From: Pseudomonas viridiflava
Lineage (GTDB): Bacteria > Pseudomonadota > Gammaproteobacteria > Pseudomonadales > Pseudomonadaceae
Direction: 5' to 3'
DNA: 64,000 nt
Assembly: GCF_001642795.1 (NCBI RefSeq)
Contig: NZ_LKEH01000018.1
Location: forward strand, 96,362-160,361
A program made the position numbers and the translations under genes. Each line of letters opens with the position of its first letter. Position 1 is the first letter of the stretch. The notes under the pieces are model-generated. The model did no database searches, had not been told where the DNA came from, and saw nothing but the letters and a program-made list of their open reading frames with translations. Positions 1 to 9,983 of the stretch are shown here, piece after piece.

Positions 1-42
1 GGGATGTGCATTCACTCAGCCCCGCCCGTGTTTAGATTGTAA

Positions 43-2796
43 TCAAGCCGTTACCCGCGCTTCGGCCTCGAGGCGGGTGATGGCCTTGTCCAGGTCGTCC
101 AGTGCGTCTTCGGTGTGCGGTGCGTTCTGTTTGAGCAGGGTTTCGGCGCGCTGACAGGCGGTGCGCAGTTGCGGGACACCGCAGTAACGTGTCGCGCCGT
201 GCAGGCGGTGGACGCGTTCGATGAGGCCTTGAATGTCGTCGTTGGCACGCGCCGCCCGAATCGCTTCGCGGTCGGCGTCCAGCGAGGCCAGCAACATGGC
301 CAGCATGTCCGCCGCCAGATCAGGCTTGCCAGCCGCCAGACGCAGCCCTTCTTCGTGATCGAGCACCAAGGGGCCGACGTGGGCGTTGGAGCTTTCGGTC
401 TGGCGTTCCGGTATCGGATTACGCAGCGCCAGCCCGGTCCACTTGAGCACCACCTGCGCCAGTTGCCGTTCGCTGATCGGCTTGGTCAGGTAGTCGTCCA
501 TGCCACTTTGCAGCAGCGAGCGTTTTTCATTGGCCATGGCGTGGGCGGTGAGGGCGACAATCGGCAGCGAGGTCTGATTGCGCTCGGTCTCCCACGCGCG
601 AATTGCTTCGGTGGCCTGACAGCCGTCCATGCCCGGCATCTGGACGTCCATCAACACCAGATCGAACGCTTCCTGCTGCACCGCGCTGACCGCCGCGTAA
701 CCCCCATCCACCGCCACGACCTCGGCGCCCATGTCTTCGAGCAGGGTCTGCACCAGCAACAGGTTGGCCGGGTTGTCGTCGACGCACAGTACACGCGGTG
801 CGCGGCTCGACAGGGGCAGGGCGACATCGGTGCGAACGGCCCGCGGTGCGACCAGTTCGGATAGCGCCTTCTGCAATTTGCGGTTGCACGCCGGTTTGGC
901 CTGCAACTGGGTGTACACATCGTGGACCGACATCTGGAACAACGCATGCTCGGTGGTCGGGCACAGGACCATCACTTTGCAGTTGAGGTTTTCCAGGTCC
1001 CAGATGTGCTGGCGCAGCCGTTCTGGCGAAATCTCCAGCGCCGTCACGCCCAGCACCACCAGGTCGATGGCCTGCGGCGTTTCGTGCGCTGCGGTGACGC
1101 CGTTGAGCAGGTTTTCCAGATTGTTGAACACCACGGTCTGCAGTCCGCAGTCTTCCAGTTGATGTTCCAGCGCCTGCCGCGCCAGATCGTGATGTTCCAG
1201 CACCGCCGCACGCAGGCCTTCCAGAGCCTGATTGGCGGTTTCTTCCCTGTCCTCGCGCGCCTTGGGCAGGTTGAGGCTGATCCAGAATTCCGAACCCTCG
1301 CCCGGCGTGCTGTCGACGCCGATCTCGCCTCCCATCTGTTCGATCAGACGTTTGGAAATCACCAAACCGAGGCCGGTGCCACCCGGTTGCCGGGAAATGG
1401 AATTGTCGGCCTGGCTGAATGCCTGAAACAGCGCCCGCACATCCTGGCTCGACAGACCGATGCCAGTGTCCTGCACGCTGATGCGCAGTTGCGCGTGCTC
1501 TTCGGTTTCATCTTCAAGCATGGCGCGGGCGACAATCGTGCCCTGACGGGTGAATTTGATCGCGTTGCTGACCAGATTGGTCAGTATCTGCCGCAGTCGC
1601 AGCGGGTCGCCCGACAGCGCCAGCGGCGTATCGCGGTAGACCAGACTGACCAGCTCCAGCTGTTTGGCGTGGGCGGCCGGGGCAAGAATGGTCAGGGTAT
1701 CCTGCAGCAGGTCCCGCAGGTTGAACGGAATATTGTCCAGCACCAGCTTGCCGGCCTCGATCTTCGAGAAGTCGAGGATCTCGTTGATGATGCTCAGCAG
1801 GTTGTCGGCGGATTTTTCGATGGTGCCCAGGTAATCGTACTGGCGCGGGGTAAGCTCGCTTTTCTGCAGCAAATGGGTGAAACCCAGGATGCCGTTGAGT
1901 GGCGTGCGGATTTCGTGGCTCATGTTGGCCAGAAACTCGGATTTGATCCGGCTGGCTTCGAGCGCTTCCTTGCGGGCCAGATCCAGTTCGATGTTCTGGA
2001 TTTCGATGGTTTCCAGATTCTGCCTGACATCCTCGGTCGCCTGATCGATGCTCATCTGCAGTTCTTCCTGCGCATTCTGCAGGGTCGCCGCCATGCGGTT
2101 GATGCCGGAAGCGAGCTCGTCCAGTTCGCGGCTGCCCAACGGTGGCAGACGCGTCTCCAGGTTGCCATCCTTCAACTGCGACACGGCCTGCTTGATCTGG
2201 CTCAGCGGACCGTTGATGGTGCGGCTCATGCGCACCGCCAGAATGGCCGTGAACGCCAGTCCCGTGAAAATCAGCAGCAGGCTGGCGAACAGGCTGCGAT
2301 AGCCTCGCAACAGCGTGCCGTTGTGGGATATTTCCAGTTCGACCCAGCCCAGCAGTGTGTCGGCTTCGGCCGGGATGATCGGGCTGGTCAGATGGCGCTG
2401 ATGACCGAACACTGGCAGCAGGTAGCGCGTGGCGTCATTGCCGGACGAGCTGAGCAACTGGGTGCTGCTGCCGATGGGCGAGGGGCTGATCATGGTCGGC
2501 CCGGCATGGGCGAGTACGCTGCGGTCGGTGTCCAGGAACGACACGGCGCGTACGTCGGACTGTTCAAGGGTCTGGGTCGCGATGCGGGTCAGCAGGATCT
2601 TGTCCTTGCGACCCAGCGCATTGGCCGACAATGGTGCCAGGTCCTGCGCGATCATCTCGCCGCGCTGCAGCAGCTGGCTCTGCAGCTCGTACAGCTGCAT
2701 CCAGGTGAAGTAACCGCCCAGCACCGCCGCCATCAGGCTGGCGGGCAAAATGGTCAATAGCAGTACGCGGCCTTTTATACCCAGCTTGTTCAGCAC
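43..2796 (-). CDS. gacS: GacS hybrid sensor histidine kinase
   Basis: Inner-membrane hybrid kinase that phosphorylates the response regulator GacA and so controls the Gac/Rsm cascade (secondary metabolism, virulence, biofilm). The 917-aa protein has TM segments at about 11-34 and 168-188 around a periplasmic loop, then HAMP (about 190-245), HisKA with H294 in [11 protein letters not shown], HATPase_c with GGTGLGL (472-478), a receiver domain with D717 in [11 protein letters not shown], and a C-terminal Hpt domain with H863 in VHRLHGA. All four phosphorelay residues are present and the length is that of known GacS, so the gene looks intact. It is transcribed divergently from cysM, as in other Pseudomonas. 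The start ATG follows a GGAGAACG ribosome site. Family and phosphosites are clear; the target regulator is inferred from the family. Confidence 0.96.
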   Translation of the reverse strand: MLNKLGIKGRVLLLTILPASLMAAVLGGYFTWMQLYELQSQLLQRGEMIAQDLAPLSANALGRKDKILLTRIATQTLEQSDVRAVSFLDTDRSVLAHAGPTMISPSPIGSSTQLLSSSGNDATRYLLPVFGHQRHLTSPIIPAEADTLLGWVELEISHNGTLLRGYRSLFASLLLIFTGLAFTAILAVRMSRTINGPLSQIKQAVSQLKDGNLETRLPPLGSRELDELASGINRMAATLQNAQEELQMSIDQATEDVRQNLETIEIQNIELDLARKEALEASRIKSEFLANMSHEIRTPLNGILGFTHLLQKSELTPRQYDYLGTIEKSADNLLSIINEILDFSKIEAGKLVLDNIPFNLRDLLQDTLTILAPAAHAKQLELVSLVYRDTPLALSGDPLRLRQILTNLVSNAIKFTRQGTIVARAMLEDETEEHAQLRISVQDTGIGLSSQDVRALFQAFSQADNSISRQPGGTGLGLVISKRLIEQMGGEIGVDSTPGEGSEFWISLNLPKAREDREETANQALEGLRAAVLEHHDLARQALEHQLEDCGLQTVVFNNLENLLNGVTAAHETPQAIDLVVLGVTALEISPERLRQHIWDLENLNCKVMVLCPTTEHALFQMSVHDVYTQLQAKPACNRKLQKALSELVAPRAVRTDVALPLSSRAPRVLCVDDNPANLLLVQTLLEDMGAEVVAVDGGYAAVSAVQQEAFDLVLMDVQMPGMDGCQATEAIRAWETERNQTSLPIVALTAHAMANEKRSLLQSGMDDYLTKPISERQLAQVVLKWTGLALRNPIPERQTESSNAHVGPLVLDHEEGLRLAAGKPDLAADMLAMLLASLDADREAIRAARANDDIQGLIERVHRLHGATRYCGVPQLRTACQRAETLLKQNAPHTEDALDDLDKAITRLEAEARVTA

Positions 2797-3043
2797 GCTC
2801 GTTCTCCAGCAACCGGTATCAGTCCGTCGATTTCAGGCAGCAGTCGCCTGGCCCTATCGGCACGAGGGGATGAGTTTAGCCATTTAACGGCAGCATGGGC
2901 ACATTAGTATTGCGGGCCAGATGCACGCAATTGCACAGGTCTCGTTATGCGTTTCAGTTATAGGTCGCGCACTTTGCGTGATATGGGGTTTGAGCGTTTG
3001 CCGTTATGATAGGCGCCCCCGCAGTCTGGATTGCGAATACGCC

Positions 3044-3946
3044 ATGACCCTGCAGTATCAAACCATTGCCGATTGCGTCGGCAACACCCCGCTCGTGCGT
3101 CTGCAACGCATGGCGGGTCACACCAGCAATACCCTCTTGTTGAAGCTTGAAGGTAACAATCCGGCCGGCTCGGTGAAAGACCGTCCTGCGCTGTCGATGA
3201 TCACCCGCGCGGAACTTCGCGGCCAGATCCACGCCGGTGACACCCTGATCGAAGCCACTTCCGGCAATACCGGTATCGCGCTGGCCATGGCTGCCGCGAT
3301 CAAGGGTTACCGCATGATCCTGATCATGCCGGACAACTCCAGCGCCGAGCGCAAGGCTGCAATGACAGCCTACGGTGCCGAGCTGATTCTGGTCAGTAAG
3401 GAAGAAGGCATGGAAGGTGCCCGTGATCTGGCCGAGCGCATGCAGACCGAAGGTCGCGGCAAGGTGCTGGATCAGTTCGCCAACGGTGACAATCCGGAGG
3501 CGCATTACACCTCCACCGGTCCGGAAATCTGGCGTCAGACGGGCGGTACGGTCACGCACTTCGTCAGTTCCATGGGCACCACCGGCACCATCATGGGCAC
3601 GTCGCGCTACCTCAAGGAGCAGAATCCCGAGGTGCAGATCGTCGGTCTGCAGCCGATGGAAGGCGCATCCATTCCTGGCATCCGTCGCTGGCCCTACGAG
3701 TACCTGCCGAAGATTTATCAGGCTGATCGCGTCGACCGTATCATCGACATGAGCCAGACCGAAGCCGAAGACACCATGCGCCGACTGGCCCGCGAAGAAG
3801 GCATCTTCTGCGGTGTGTCGTCCGGTGGCTCGGTGGCGGGCATGCTGCGTATTTCCCGCGAAGTCGAAAACGCCGTGATCGTGGCAATCATCTGTGACCG
3901 AGGCGACCGTTACCTGTCGACTGGCATCTACGACGCGCCTAACTGA
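3044..3946 (+). CDS. cysM: Cysteine synthase B (O-acetylserine sulfhydrylase)
   Basis: PLP enzyme joining O-acetylserine and sulfide (or thiosulfate) to make cysteine in the cytoplasm. The ATG at 3044 gives a 300-aa protein starting [10 protein letters not shown]; in-frame codons upstream reach 2921 but encode unconserved sequence. PLP lysine K45 lies in NPAGSVKDR, the substrate loop TSGNTG is at 72-77, and a glycine-rich phosphate loop GVSSGGS sits near the C-terminus. The shortened form without a long C-terminal tail fits CysM rather than CysK. The stop overlaps the rlmD start by one base, so the two genes are co-transcribed. Orientation is divergent from gacS across about 250 bp. Confidence 0.95.
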   Translation: MTLQYQTIADCVGNTPLVRLQRMAGHTSNTLLLKLEGNNPAGSVKDRPALSMITRAELRGQIHAGDTLIEATSGNTGIALAMAAAIKGYRMILIMPDNSSAERKAAMTAYGAELILVSKEEGMEGARDLAERMQTEGRGKVLDQFANGDNPEAHYTSTGPEIWRQTGGTVTHFVSSMGTTGTIMGTSRYLKEQNPEVQIVGLQPMEGASIPGIRRWPYEYLPKIYQADRVDRIIDMSQTEAEDTMRRLAREEGIFCGVSSGGSVAGMLRISREVENAVIVAIICDRGDRYLSTGIYDAPN

Positions 3947-5301
3947 TGGCCAAGCATGAGAGAGGGTTGCGCTTCCAGCCGACTGGAGGCGTCAAGTCCG
4001 TGCAGGTGCCTGTCGGTAAAAAGCAGCGCCTGACCATCGAACGCCTGTCGGATGACGGGCGTGGTATCGCATTTCTGGAAGGCAGAACCTGGTTCGTCGC
4101 CGGCAGTCTGGCGGGCGAAGAGGTTGAAGCGCGGGTACTCAATGCACGCGGCAAGGTCGTCGAAGCACGCACCGAGCGTGTGTTCACCGCCAGCGAAATG
4201 CGCCGTGCGCCCCTGTGCAAGCACTTCGGGCGTTGCGGGGGCTGCAGCGTGCAACATGTGCCTCATGACGAACAGCTTGCCCTGAAACAGCGCATGCTTG
4301 CCGAGCAGCTTCTGCGTGTAGCCAACGTGGCTCCTCAGGAGTGGGCGGCACCGCTGACCGGTTCCGAACTGGCCTACCGCAGACGTGCGCGAGTCGCCGT
4401 GCGCTGGGACGTTAAGGCCAAACGGCTGGACGTCGGCTTCCGGGTAACGGCCAGTCAGGACATCGTCGGTATCGAGGAATGTCCGGTGCTGGTACAGGCC
4501 TTGCAACCGATCATGACGCAACTGCCGACGATGCTTCGCAGCCTGAGCAAACCTCAGGCGCTGGGGCATGTCGAGTTGTTCAGTGGTTCTGCCACGGCGG
4601 TCCTGCTGCGCCATACCGCGCCGCTGGCCGAGGCGGACCTGGTGATTCTCGAGGCATTCTGCGCAGAGCACGGCGCGCAGTTGTGGCTGCACGGTGAGGG
4701 CGATCCGCAACCGGCGAACCCGGACGATCAACTGGGCTATCGCCTGACGCCCTGGAACCTGCAACTGGACTGGCGTCCGGGGGATTTCATTCAGGTCAAC
4801 GCGCAGGTCAATACCGCGATGATCGAGCAGGCGCTGGAGTGGCTGGCACCTGCGGCCGATGAAAGGGTGATGGACCTGTTCTGCGGCCTCGGCAATTTTG
4901 CCTTGCCGCTGGCGGGGCAGGCGAAGGAAGTGGTCGCCGTCGAGGGCGTTGCGACTATGGTCGAACGTGCGGCGGCAAACGCGGTGAGTAATGATCTGCA
5001 CAATGTGACGTTTTTTCAGGCGGATCTTTCGCAGCCGCTGACGAACGCGAGTTGGGCAGCCGAGGGGGTTTCTGCGGTACTCTTGGACCCACCGCGTGAC
5101 GGTGCATTCGAAGTGGTGCGCCAGATCGGAAAAACAGGCGCCCGGCGGTTGCTCTATGTGTCATGCAACCCGGCAACTTTGGCTCGTGATACGGTCGAAT
5201 TGGTCAATCAGGGCTACCGTTTAAAACGTGCCGGAATACTCGATATGTTTCCTCAGACGGCGCATGTCGAGGCGATGGCTTTATTTGAAATGAGTAAGTG
5301 A
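3946..5301 (+). CDS. rlmD: 23S rRNA (uracil-1939-C5)-methyltransferase RlmD
   Basis: SAM-dependent enzyme that methylates U1939 of 23S rRNA. The 451-aa protein has an N-terminal TRAM domain (about 20-78), Fe-S cluster cysteines C91, C97 and C100 in [10 protein letters not shown] with the fourth in IEECPVL, the SAM motif [13 protein letters not shown], and a catalytic cysteine in [12 protein letters not shown] near the C-terminus. Length and motif order match RumA/RlmD. The start ATG overlaps the cysM stop (TGATG), indicating translational coupling, and relA follows 157 bp downstream. Confidence 0.95.
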   Translation: MAKHERGLRFQPTGGVKSVQVPVGKKQRLTIERLSDDGRGIAFLEGRTWFVAGSLAGEEVEARVLNARGKVVEARTERVFTASEMRRAPLCKHFGRCGGCSVQHVPHDEQLALKQRMLAEQLLRVANVAPQEWAAPLTGSELAYRRRARVAVRWDVKAKRLDVGFRVTASQDIVGIEECPVLVQALQPIMTQLPTMLRSLSKPQALGHVELFSGSATAVLLRHTAPLAEADLVILEAFCAEHGAQLWLHGEGDPQPANPDDQLGYRLTPWNLQLDWRPGDFIQVNAQVNTAMIEQALEWLAPAADERVMDLFCGLGNFALPLAGQAKEVVAVEGVATMVERAAANAVSNDLHNVTFFQADLSQPLTNASWAAEGVSAVLLDPPRDGAFEVVRQIGKTGARRLLYVSCNPATLARDTVELVNQGYRLKRAGILDMFPQTAHVEAMALFEMSK

Positions 5302-5362
5302 GCAGCGGTTCATTGGATCGAATCAGCGGCTGACAGGGAATCTCATTTAATCCGACTGGCCC

Positions 5363-5402
5363 GCGAATGCCGGTCCTTGCTTGCCCGGCAAGTGGCATTC
5401 GC
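5363..5402 (+). other. Nested hairpin between rlmD and relA
   Basis: GCGAATGCC at 5363-5371 pairs with GGCATTCGC at 5394-5402, and an inner stem of CTTGC with GCAAG sits inside it. There is no T-run, so it is a poor intrinsic terminator. It lies about 55 bp before relA and could be a leader structure or RNA processing site. Only the pairing is seen; a role is not. Confidence 0.45.
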
Positions 5403-5458
5403 TCAGAAGGCTGGCGACTGATGGCGCTATTCATCGCGCCGTAGGGAAGGTAAGCAGC

Positions 5459-7702
5459 ATGGTACAGGTGAGAGCGCACCAGCCGATAAACACAGACGGC
5501 AGCATCAACCTCGACGCATGGCTTGATCATATTGTCAGCGTCGACCTGGTCCTGGACCGGGAAGTCATGAAGAAGGCCTGTGAGTTCGCCCGGCAAGCCG
5601 AGCAGAACGACAAGGCACTGAAGAATCACTGGGCAGACGGCACCTCCAGTTTCCAGACCGGTCTGGAAATCGCGGAGATCCTGGCTGACCTCAAGCTGGA
5701 TCAGGACTCGCTGGTTGCAGCGGTCATTTACCGGGGCGTGCGCGAAGGCGTGATTCCGCTGCCGGATGTCGAGCAGCAGTTTGGTGAAACAGTGGCCAAA
5801 CTGATCGACGGCGTGCTGCGCATGGCGGCGATCAGTGCCAGTCTCAGTCCGCGTCAGTCGCTGGTGCTGGGCAGTCAGGCCCAGGTCGAGAACCTGCGCA
5901 AGATGCTGGTGGCGATGGTCGATGACGTGCGCGTCGCACTGATCAAGCTCGCCGAGCGTACCTGTGCGATTCGGGCGGTGAAGAACGCCGACGACGAAAA
6001 GCGCAACCGCGTGGCGCGGGAAGTCTTCGACATCTATGCGCCGCTGGCTCACCGCCTGGGTATCGGGCACATCAAGTGGGAGCTGGAAGACCTGTCTTTC
6101 CGCTACCTTGAGCCTGACCAGTACAAGCAGATCGCCAAGCTGTTGCATGAGCGTCGTCTGGACCGCGAGCGGTTCATCAGCGACGTCATGTCCCAATTGG
6201 AAAACGAACTGCTGGCCACCGGCGTCACTGCCGATATCAGCGGCCGTGCCAAACACATCTATTCCATCTGGCGCAAAATGCAGCGCAAGGGTCTGGCGTT
6301 CAGTCAGATCTACGACGTGCGTGCGGTGCGTGTACTCGTTCCCGAAATGCGCGACTGCTACACCGCGCTGGGCATCGTGCACACCTTGTGGCGGCACATT
6401 CCCAAGGAATTCGACGACTACATCGCCAACCCCAAGGAAAACGGCTACCGCTCGCTGCACACTGCGGTCATCGGGCCGGAAGGCAAGGTGCTGGAAGTCC
6501 AGATCCGTACGCATTCGATGCACGAAGAAGCCGAGCTGGGCGTCTGCGCGCACTGGCGCTACAAGGGCACGGACGTCAAATCCGGCTCCAACCATTACGA
6601 AGAGAAAATCTCCTGGCTGCGTCAGGTGCTGGAATGGCACGAAGAACTGGGCGACATCGGCGGGCTGGCCGATCAGTTGCGGGTCGATATCGAACCGGAC
6701 CGGGTCTACGTCTTCACGCCTGATGGTCACGCCATTGACCTGCCCAAGGGCGCGACGCCGCTGGACTTCGCCTATCGGGTCCACACCGAGATCGGCCACA
6801 ACTGCCGTGGTGCGAAGATCAACGGCCGGATCGTGCCGCTCAACTACAGCCTGCAGACCGGTGAGCAGGTCGAGATCATCACCAGCAAGCACGGCACGCC
6901 GAGCCGCGACTGGCTGAACTCGAACCTGGGTTACATCACCACGTCGCGGGCGCGGGCGAAGATCGTTCACTGGTTCAAGCTGCAGGCGCGCGACCAGAAC
7001 GTCGCCGCCGGCAGAACCCTGCTCGAGCGCGAACTGGCGCGTCTGGCACTGCCGCAGGTCGATTTCGACAAGCTCGCCGACAAGGCCAATCACAAGACCG
7101 CCGACGACATGTTCGCCGCGCTCGGTGCCGGTGATCTGCGTCTGGCGCAACTGGTCAACCTGGCTCAACAGCAGGTCGAACCGGATCGCATGAACGAGCA
7201 GCTGGAGCTGATTCCGCGCAAGGCTACGGGCTACAAGCCGGGCAAGCGTGGCGATATTCAGATCCAGGGCGTGGGCAACCTGATGACCCAGATGGTCGGC
7301 TGCTGCCAGCCGCTGCCGGGCGATGCCATCGTCGGTTACATCACGCAAGGGCGCGGGGTGAGCATTCACCGGCAGGATTGCGCCTCGGTGCTGCAGCTGG
7401 GCGGGCGCGAACCCGAGCGGATCATCCAGGTCAGTTGGGGGCCGGTGCCGGTGCTCACCTATCCGGTGGACATCATCATCCGCGCCTACGACCGTTCCGG
7501 GCTGCTGCGTGACGTGACTCAGGTGCTGCTCAACGAGCGGATCAACGTGCTGGCGGTCAATACCCGCTCGAACAAGGAAGACAACACCGCGCTGATGTCG
7601 CTGACCATCGAGATTCCGGGTCTGGACGCGCTGGGGCGGTTGCTGGGGCGTATTTCCCAGTTGCCGAACATCATCGAGACGCGCCGTAACCGGACGCCCT
7701 GA
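5459..7702 (+). CDS. relA: GTP pyrophosphokinase RelA
   Basis: Ribosome-associated (p)ppGpp synthetase of the stringent response. The ATG at 5459 gives 747 aa starting MVQVRAHQPI; 26 earlier in-frame codons are unconserved. The N-terminal domain is a pseudo-hydrolase: where SpoT carries HDxxED this protein reads IYRGVREG, so it should synthesise only. The synthetase domain follows (YDVRAVRVLV, NPKENGYRSLHTAV, VQIRTHSMHEEAE), then a TGS domain (DRVYVFTPDGHAIDLPKG), a zinc-finger/helical part and a C-terminal ACT domain (RSGLLRDVTQVL). It lies between rlmD and mazG, the usual Pseudomonas order. Confidence 0.96.
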   Translation: MVQVRAHQPINTDGSINLDAWLDHIVSVDLVLDREVMKKACEFARQAEQNDKALKNHWADGTSSFQTGLEIAEILADLKLDQDSLVAAVIYRGVREGVIPLPDVEQQFGETVAKLIDGVLRMAAISASLSPRQSLVLGSQAQVENLRKMLVAMVDDVRVALIKLAERTCAIRAVKNADDEKRNRVAREVFDIYAPLAHRLGIGHIKWELEDLSFRYLEPDQYKQIAKLLHERRLDRERFISDVMSQLENELLATGVTADISGRAKHIYSIWRKMQRKGLAFSQIYDVRAVRVLVPEMRDCYTALGIVHTLWRHIPKEFDDYIANPKENGYRSLHTAVIGPEGKVLEVQIRTHSMHEEAELGVCAHWRYKGTDVKSGSNHYEEKISWLRQVLEWHEELGDIGGLADQLRVDIEPDRVYVFTPDGHAIDLPKGATPLDFAYRVHTEIGHNCRGAKINGRIVPLNYSLQTGEQVEIITSKHGTPSRDWLNSNLGYITTSRARAKIVHWFKLQARDQNVAAGRTLLERELARLALPQVDFDKLADKANHKTADDMFAALGAGDLRLAQLVNLAQQQVEPDRMNEQLELIPRKATGYKPGKRGDIQIQGVGNLMTQMVGCCQPLPGDAIVGYITQGRGVSIHRQDCASVLQLGGREPERIIQVSWGPVPVLTYPVDIIIRAYDRSGLLRDVTQVLLNERINVLAVNTRSNKEDNTALMSLTIEIPGLDALGRLLGRISQLPNIIETRRNRTP

Positions 7703-7720
7703 CTCAAGGCTTCCATAGTT

Positions 7721-7751
7721 GCCACTGTCCGAAGGCATGCCAGACAGTGGC
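7721..7751 (+). other. Hairpin between relA and mazG
   Basis: A perfect 9-bp stem, GCCACTGTC (7721-7729) with GACAGTGGC (7743-7751), extendable by wobble pairs, with a 13-nt loop. No T-run follows. It may lower read-through or mark RNA processing between relA and mazG. Confidence 0.4.
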
Positions 7752-7777
7752 GACATCGCGGTAACAGAGATTTTGCA

Positions 7778-8611
7778 ATGCACACACTTGAAGACCTTCT
7801 GCACCTCATGGCCCGGCTGCGCGATCCGCAGTACGGCTGCCCCTGGGATCTGAAGCAGACCTACGCCACCATCGTCCCGCACACGCTGGAAGAAGCCTAC
7901 GAAGTGGCCGATGCCATCGAACAGGGTGACTTCGATCAGCTTCAGGGCGAGCTGGGCGACCTGCTGTTTCAGGTGGTGTTCTATGCCCATCTGGCTCGCG
8001 AAGAAGGGCGCTTCGAATTCGACGGGGTCGTCGATGGCATCGTCCGCAAGCTGCTGCGCCGTCATCCGCATGTGTTTCCGACCGGCGAGCTGTATGCGCC
8101 CATGGAAACCCCACGCCTGACGGACCAAGAGGTTAATCGGCGCTGGGATGAAATCAAGGCCCAGGAGCGTGCAGAAAAGTCGTCCGCGCCCGAGCAGTTG
8201 TCCTTGCTCGACGACGTGCCTGTTGCGCTGCCTGCGCTGAGCCGCGCCACCAGGCTGCAGAAACGCGCCGCTCAGGTCGGCTTCGACTGGCCTGCCGCCT
8301 TGCCGGTGGTCGACAAGGTGCGCGAAGAACTCGATGAAGTGCTTGAGGCAATGGTCGATAATGACGCTGACGGCATTGCCGAAGAAATCGGCGATCTGCT
8401 GTTTGTTGTGGTGAATCTGGCCCGACACCTTAAAGTCGACCCGGAAACTGCGTTACGCTCGGCCAACAGCAAGTTCGACAGACGCTTCCGATTTATTGAA
8501 CAGGCGTTGCGCCACGCCCAGCGACCCATCGAGGAATGCAGCCTCGAAGACATGGACGCGTTGTGGGGCGAAGCCAAACGTCAGGAAAAAAACGCACCCC
8601 GCTGCGGCTGA
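7778..8611 (+). CDS. mazG: Nucleoside triphosphate pyrophosphohydrolase MazG
   Basis: Hydrolyses (d)NTPs to NMP and pyrophosphate; in E. coli it also lowers ppGpp levels, which makes its place behind relA meaningful. The 277-aa protein has two MazG all-alpha domains. The N-terminal one contains CPWDLKQT and the metal motif LEEAYEVADAIE with GELGDLLFQV; the C-terminal one contains REELDEVLEA and EEIGDLLFVVVN. Both acidic metal sites look complete. It starts 75 bp after relA, and the next gene begins 26 bp later, suggesting a relA-mazG-DUF2058 transcription unit. Confidence 0.95.
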   Translation: MHTLEDLLHLMARLRDPQYGCPWDLKQTYATIVPHTLEEAYEVADAIEQGDFDQLQGELGDLLFQVVFYAHLAREEGRFEFDGVVDGIVRKLLRRHPHVFPTGELYAPMETPRLTDQEVNRRWDEIKAQERAEKSSAPEQLSLLDDVPVALPALSRATRLQKRAAQVGFDWPAALPVVDKVREELDEVLEAMVDNDADGIAEEIGDLLFVVVNLARHLKVDPETALRSANSKFDRRFRFIEQALRHAQRPIEECSLEDMDALWGEAKRQEKNAPRCG

Positions 8612-8637
8612 GTGGTTGTTTAAGAGAGAGAAAAGAG

Positions 8638-9180
8638 ATGGCGGGTATTTCACTTCGCGACCAGTTGCTCAAGGCAGGTCTGGTCAACCAGAAGCAGGCC
8701 AAGCAGGTCGGCAAGGAAAAGCAGAAAGAGCAGCGCCTGGTGCACAAGGGCCAGGCTCAGGTCGACGACTCGCAGAAACGTGCGGCTCAGGAAGCGCTGG
8801 CCGAGAAGGTCAAGCGCGATCAGGAACTCAATCGTCAGCAGCAGGAGAAGGTCGAGCAGAAGGCCCGTGCCGCTCAGGTCAAGCAACTGATCGAGGCTTC
8901 GCGTCTACCCAAGCTGACCACCGAGGATTACTACAACTTCGTCGATGACAAGAAGGTCAAGCGCATCTCGGTCAACACGCTGGTGCGCAACAAGCTCAGC
9001 AGCGGCTCGCTGGCCATCGTCCACCACGGTGGTGGTTACGAGATCATTCCGCGCGAAGCAGCGCTGAAGATCCAGGAGCGCGATCCACGCCGCATTGTGT
9101 TGCTCAATACTCCGACCGAAGCGCCGGATGCGGACGACCCGTACGCGGCCTATCAGGTGCCTGACGACCTGATGTGGTAA
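8638..9180 (+). CDS. DUF2058 (YaiL-like) protein
   Basis: Conserved 180-aa cytoplasmic protein of unknown function. The N-terminal half (about 1-90) is a highly charged Lys/Gln/Glu-rich helix likely to form a coiled coil or bind nucleic acid. The C-terminal half holds the conserved YYNFVDDKKVKRI and GYEIIPREAA segments of DUF2058. The ATG at 8638 follows the ribosome site AGAGAGAAAAGAG; in-frame codons upstream overlap mazG and are unconserved. An intrinsic terminator follows, so this is the last gene of the relA-mazG unit. Family assignment is confident; no function is claimed. Confidence 0.88.
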   Translation: MAGISLRDQLLKAGLVNQKQAKQVGKEKQKEQRLVHKGQAQVDDSQKRAAQEALAEKVKRDQELNRQQQEKVEQKARAAQVKQLIEASRLPKLTTEDYYNFVDDKKVKRISVNTLVRNKLSSGSLAIVHHGGGYEIIPREAALKIQERDPRRIVLLNTPTEAPDADDPYAAYQVPDDLMW

Positions 9181-9194
9181 GCCTCTTCGCCAGC

Positions 9195-9227
9195 ATGACA
9201 AAACCCGCCTTGAGCGGGTTTTGTCAT
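9195..9227 (+). terminator. Intrinsic terminator after the DUF2058 gene
   Basis: ATGACAAAACCCGC pairs with GCGGGTTTTGTCAT around a short loop and is followed by TTT. The A-rich upstream arm also makes it usable by the minus-strand gene at 9249-9428, so it is probably bidirectional. Confidence 0.88.
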
Positions 9228-9248
9228 TTTACGGTTCTGAAATTGCGG

Positions 9249-9428
9249 TCAATGGTTGCCCTGGCTTTCCAGCGCTTCCAGCTCTTCTTTATACCGGTAG
9301 GCTTCGGATTCTATGTGAAACATGCCGACCAGTTGATCCTGTTGATGCACGTCCCAGATCTGAATGCCGTCGGCAACGGCTTCATGAGAGAGGTGGGCGT
9401 CGTCGCGTTCAGTAACTCTGACAGTCAT
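9249..9428 (-). CDS. Small conserved-type hypothetical protein (59 aa)
   Basis: A short minus-strand gene: ATG at 9428, TGA at 9249-9251, 59 codons, preceded at good spacing by an AGGAG ribosome site. The product starts MTVRVTERDDAH, carries IQIWDVHQQDQLVGMFHIES, and ends in an acidic helix (YKEELEALESQGNH). It is soluble, acidic and has no signal peptide. Codon use matches the genome and the bidirectional terminator lies just beyond its stop. I do not recognise the family and assign no function. Confidence 0.72.
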   Translation of the reverse strand: MTVRVTERDDAHLSHEAVADGIQIWDVHQQDQLVGMFHIESEAYRYKEELEALESQGNH

Positions 9429-9675
9429 AGTGTTAGCTCCTGACTTTGGCAGCCTTGATGGTTAGGCCTCTGGATACTGCGGCGATGTGTCGCAGGACTC
9501 TTTTATAGGATCCGTTAGCAGGCTAAGTAAATAGCCCGTTCAGGTTCCGGGTTGGTCGGAAATTAACCGCTGCGCTGCAGCCTTCGAAATACGTGGGCTG
9601 CAGCCAAGTGTTGGTTAAATGAAGGATTTTTCATGTGTCCTGGTGGCGCGTACAACTGCCACAAACGGTGTTGTC

Positions 9676-9885
9676 TGCTGGTGCGGACGCGGAGCGTCCC
9701 GAGAGGCATTCCCACGCGGAGCGCTCGGCGTTATACATAAGTTCGCAAGACGCGCAAAACTGGGGCAAAAACGAAAGTGACTGACTGAATGCATACCCCG
9801 TGGGAGGCGGCTTGCCGGCGATGGAGTCAGTTCAGTCACTGATAGGTCGCTTCACAAAAAGCATCGCCGGCAAGCCGCCTCCCAC
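9676..9885 (+). repeat. Long dispersed repeat, copy A (inverted relative to copy B at 19716)
   Basis: About 210 bp whose reverse complement closely matches 19716-19925. It contains a GCGTGGGAATGC-type element, a TATACATAAG segment, then a BIME: GTGGGAGGCGGCTTGCCGGC (from 9800) and its reverse complement (9861-9885) facing each other across 36 bp. Non-coding. The gene-free stretch 9429-9983 otherwise shows nothing I can name. Confidence 0.85.
9800..9885 (+). repeat. BIME: two inverted REP palindromes
   Basis: Two 24-25-bp REP units in opposite orientation with a 36-bp spacer, able to form a large cruciform or RNA hairpin. Such REP pairs in Pseudomonas are usually spread by RAYT tyrosine transposases; no RAYT gene is in this window. 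Confidence 0.85.
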
Positions 9886-9972
9886 AGTCCGTGGTCGCAA
9901 CAAGACTCGGGTATAACGCTGAGCACAGGCAGGGGCATGATCGACGTGCTTGAGATCACGCTGATCGTTCCT

Positions 9973-9983
9973 ACGCTCTGCGT
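9973..9983 (+). repeat. Left 11-bp target-site duplication of the IS
   Basis: ACGCTCTGCGT directly abuts the left end of the insertion sequence and recurs exactly at 11257-11267. Eleven bases is in the range expected for IS4-family elements. Confidence 0.85.

Noticed and set aside
922..2760. 612-codon open frame antisense to gacS
   Set aside because: Gln/Arg/Val-rich shadow frame; GacS on the minus strand has every expected phosphorelay residue.
5204..8428. 1074-codon open frame antisense to relA and mazG
   Set aside because: It is a G+C third-position shadow of relA-mazG; the translation is low-complexity (His, Gln, Arg, Val runs) with no domains, while the opposite strand encodes complete known enzymes.
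9800..9885. CRISPR-like array in the palindromic repeats
   Set aside because: Only two inverted units with one spacer at each site and no cas genes; they are REP/BIME elements.
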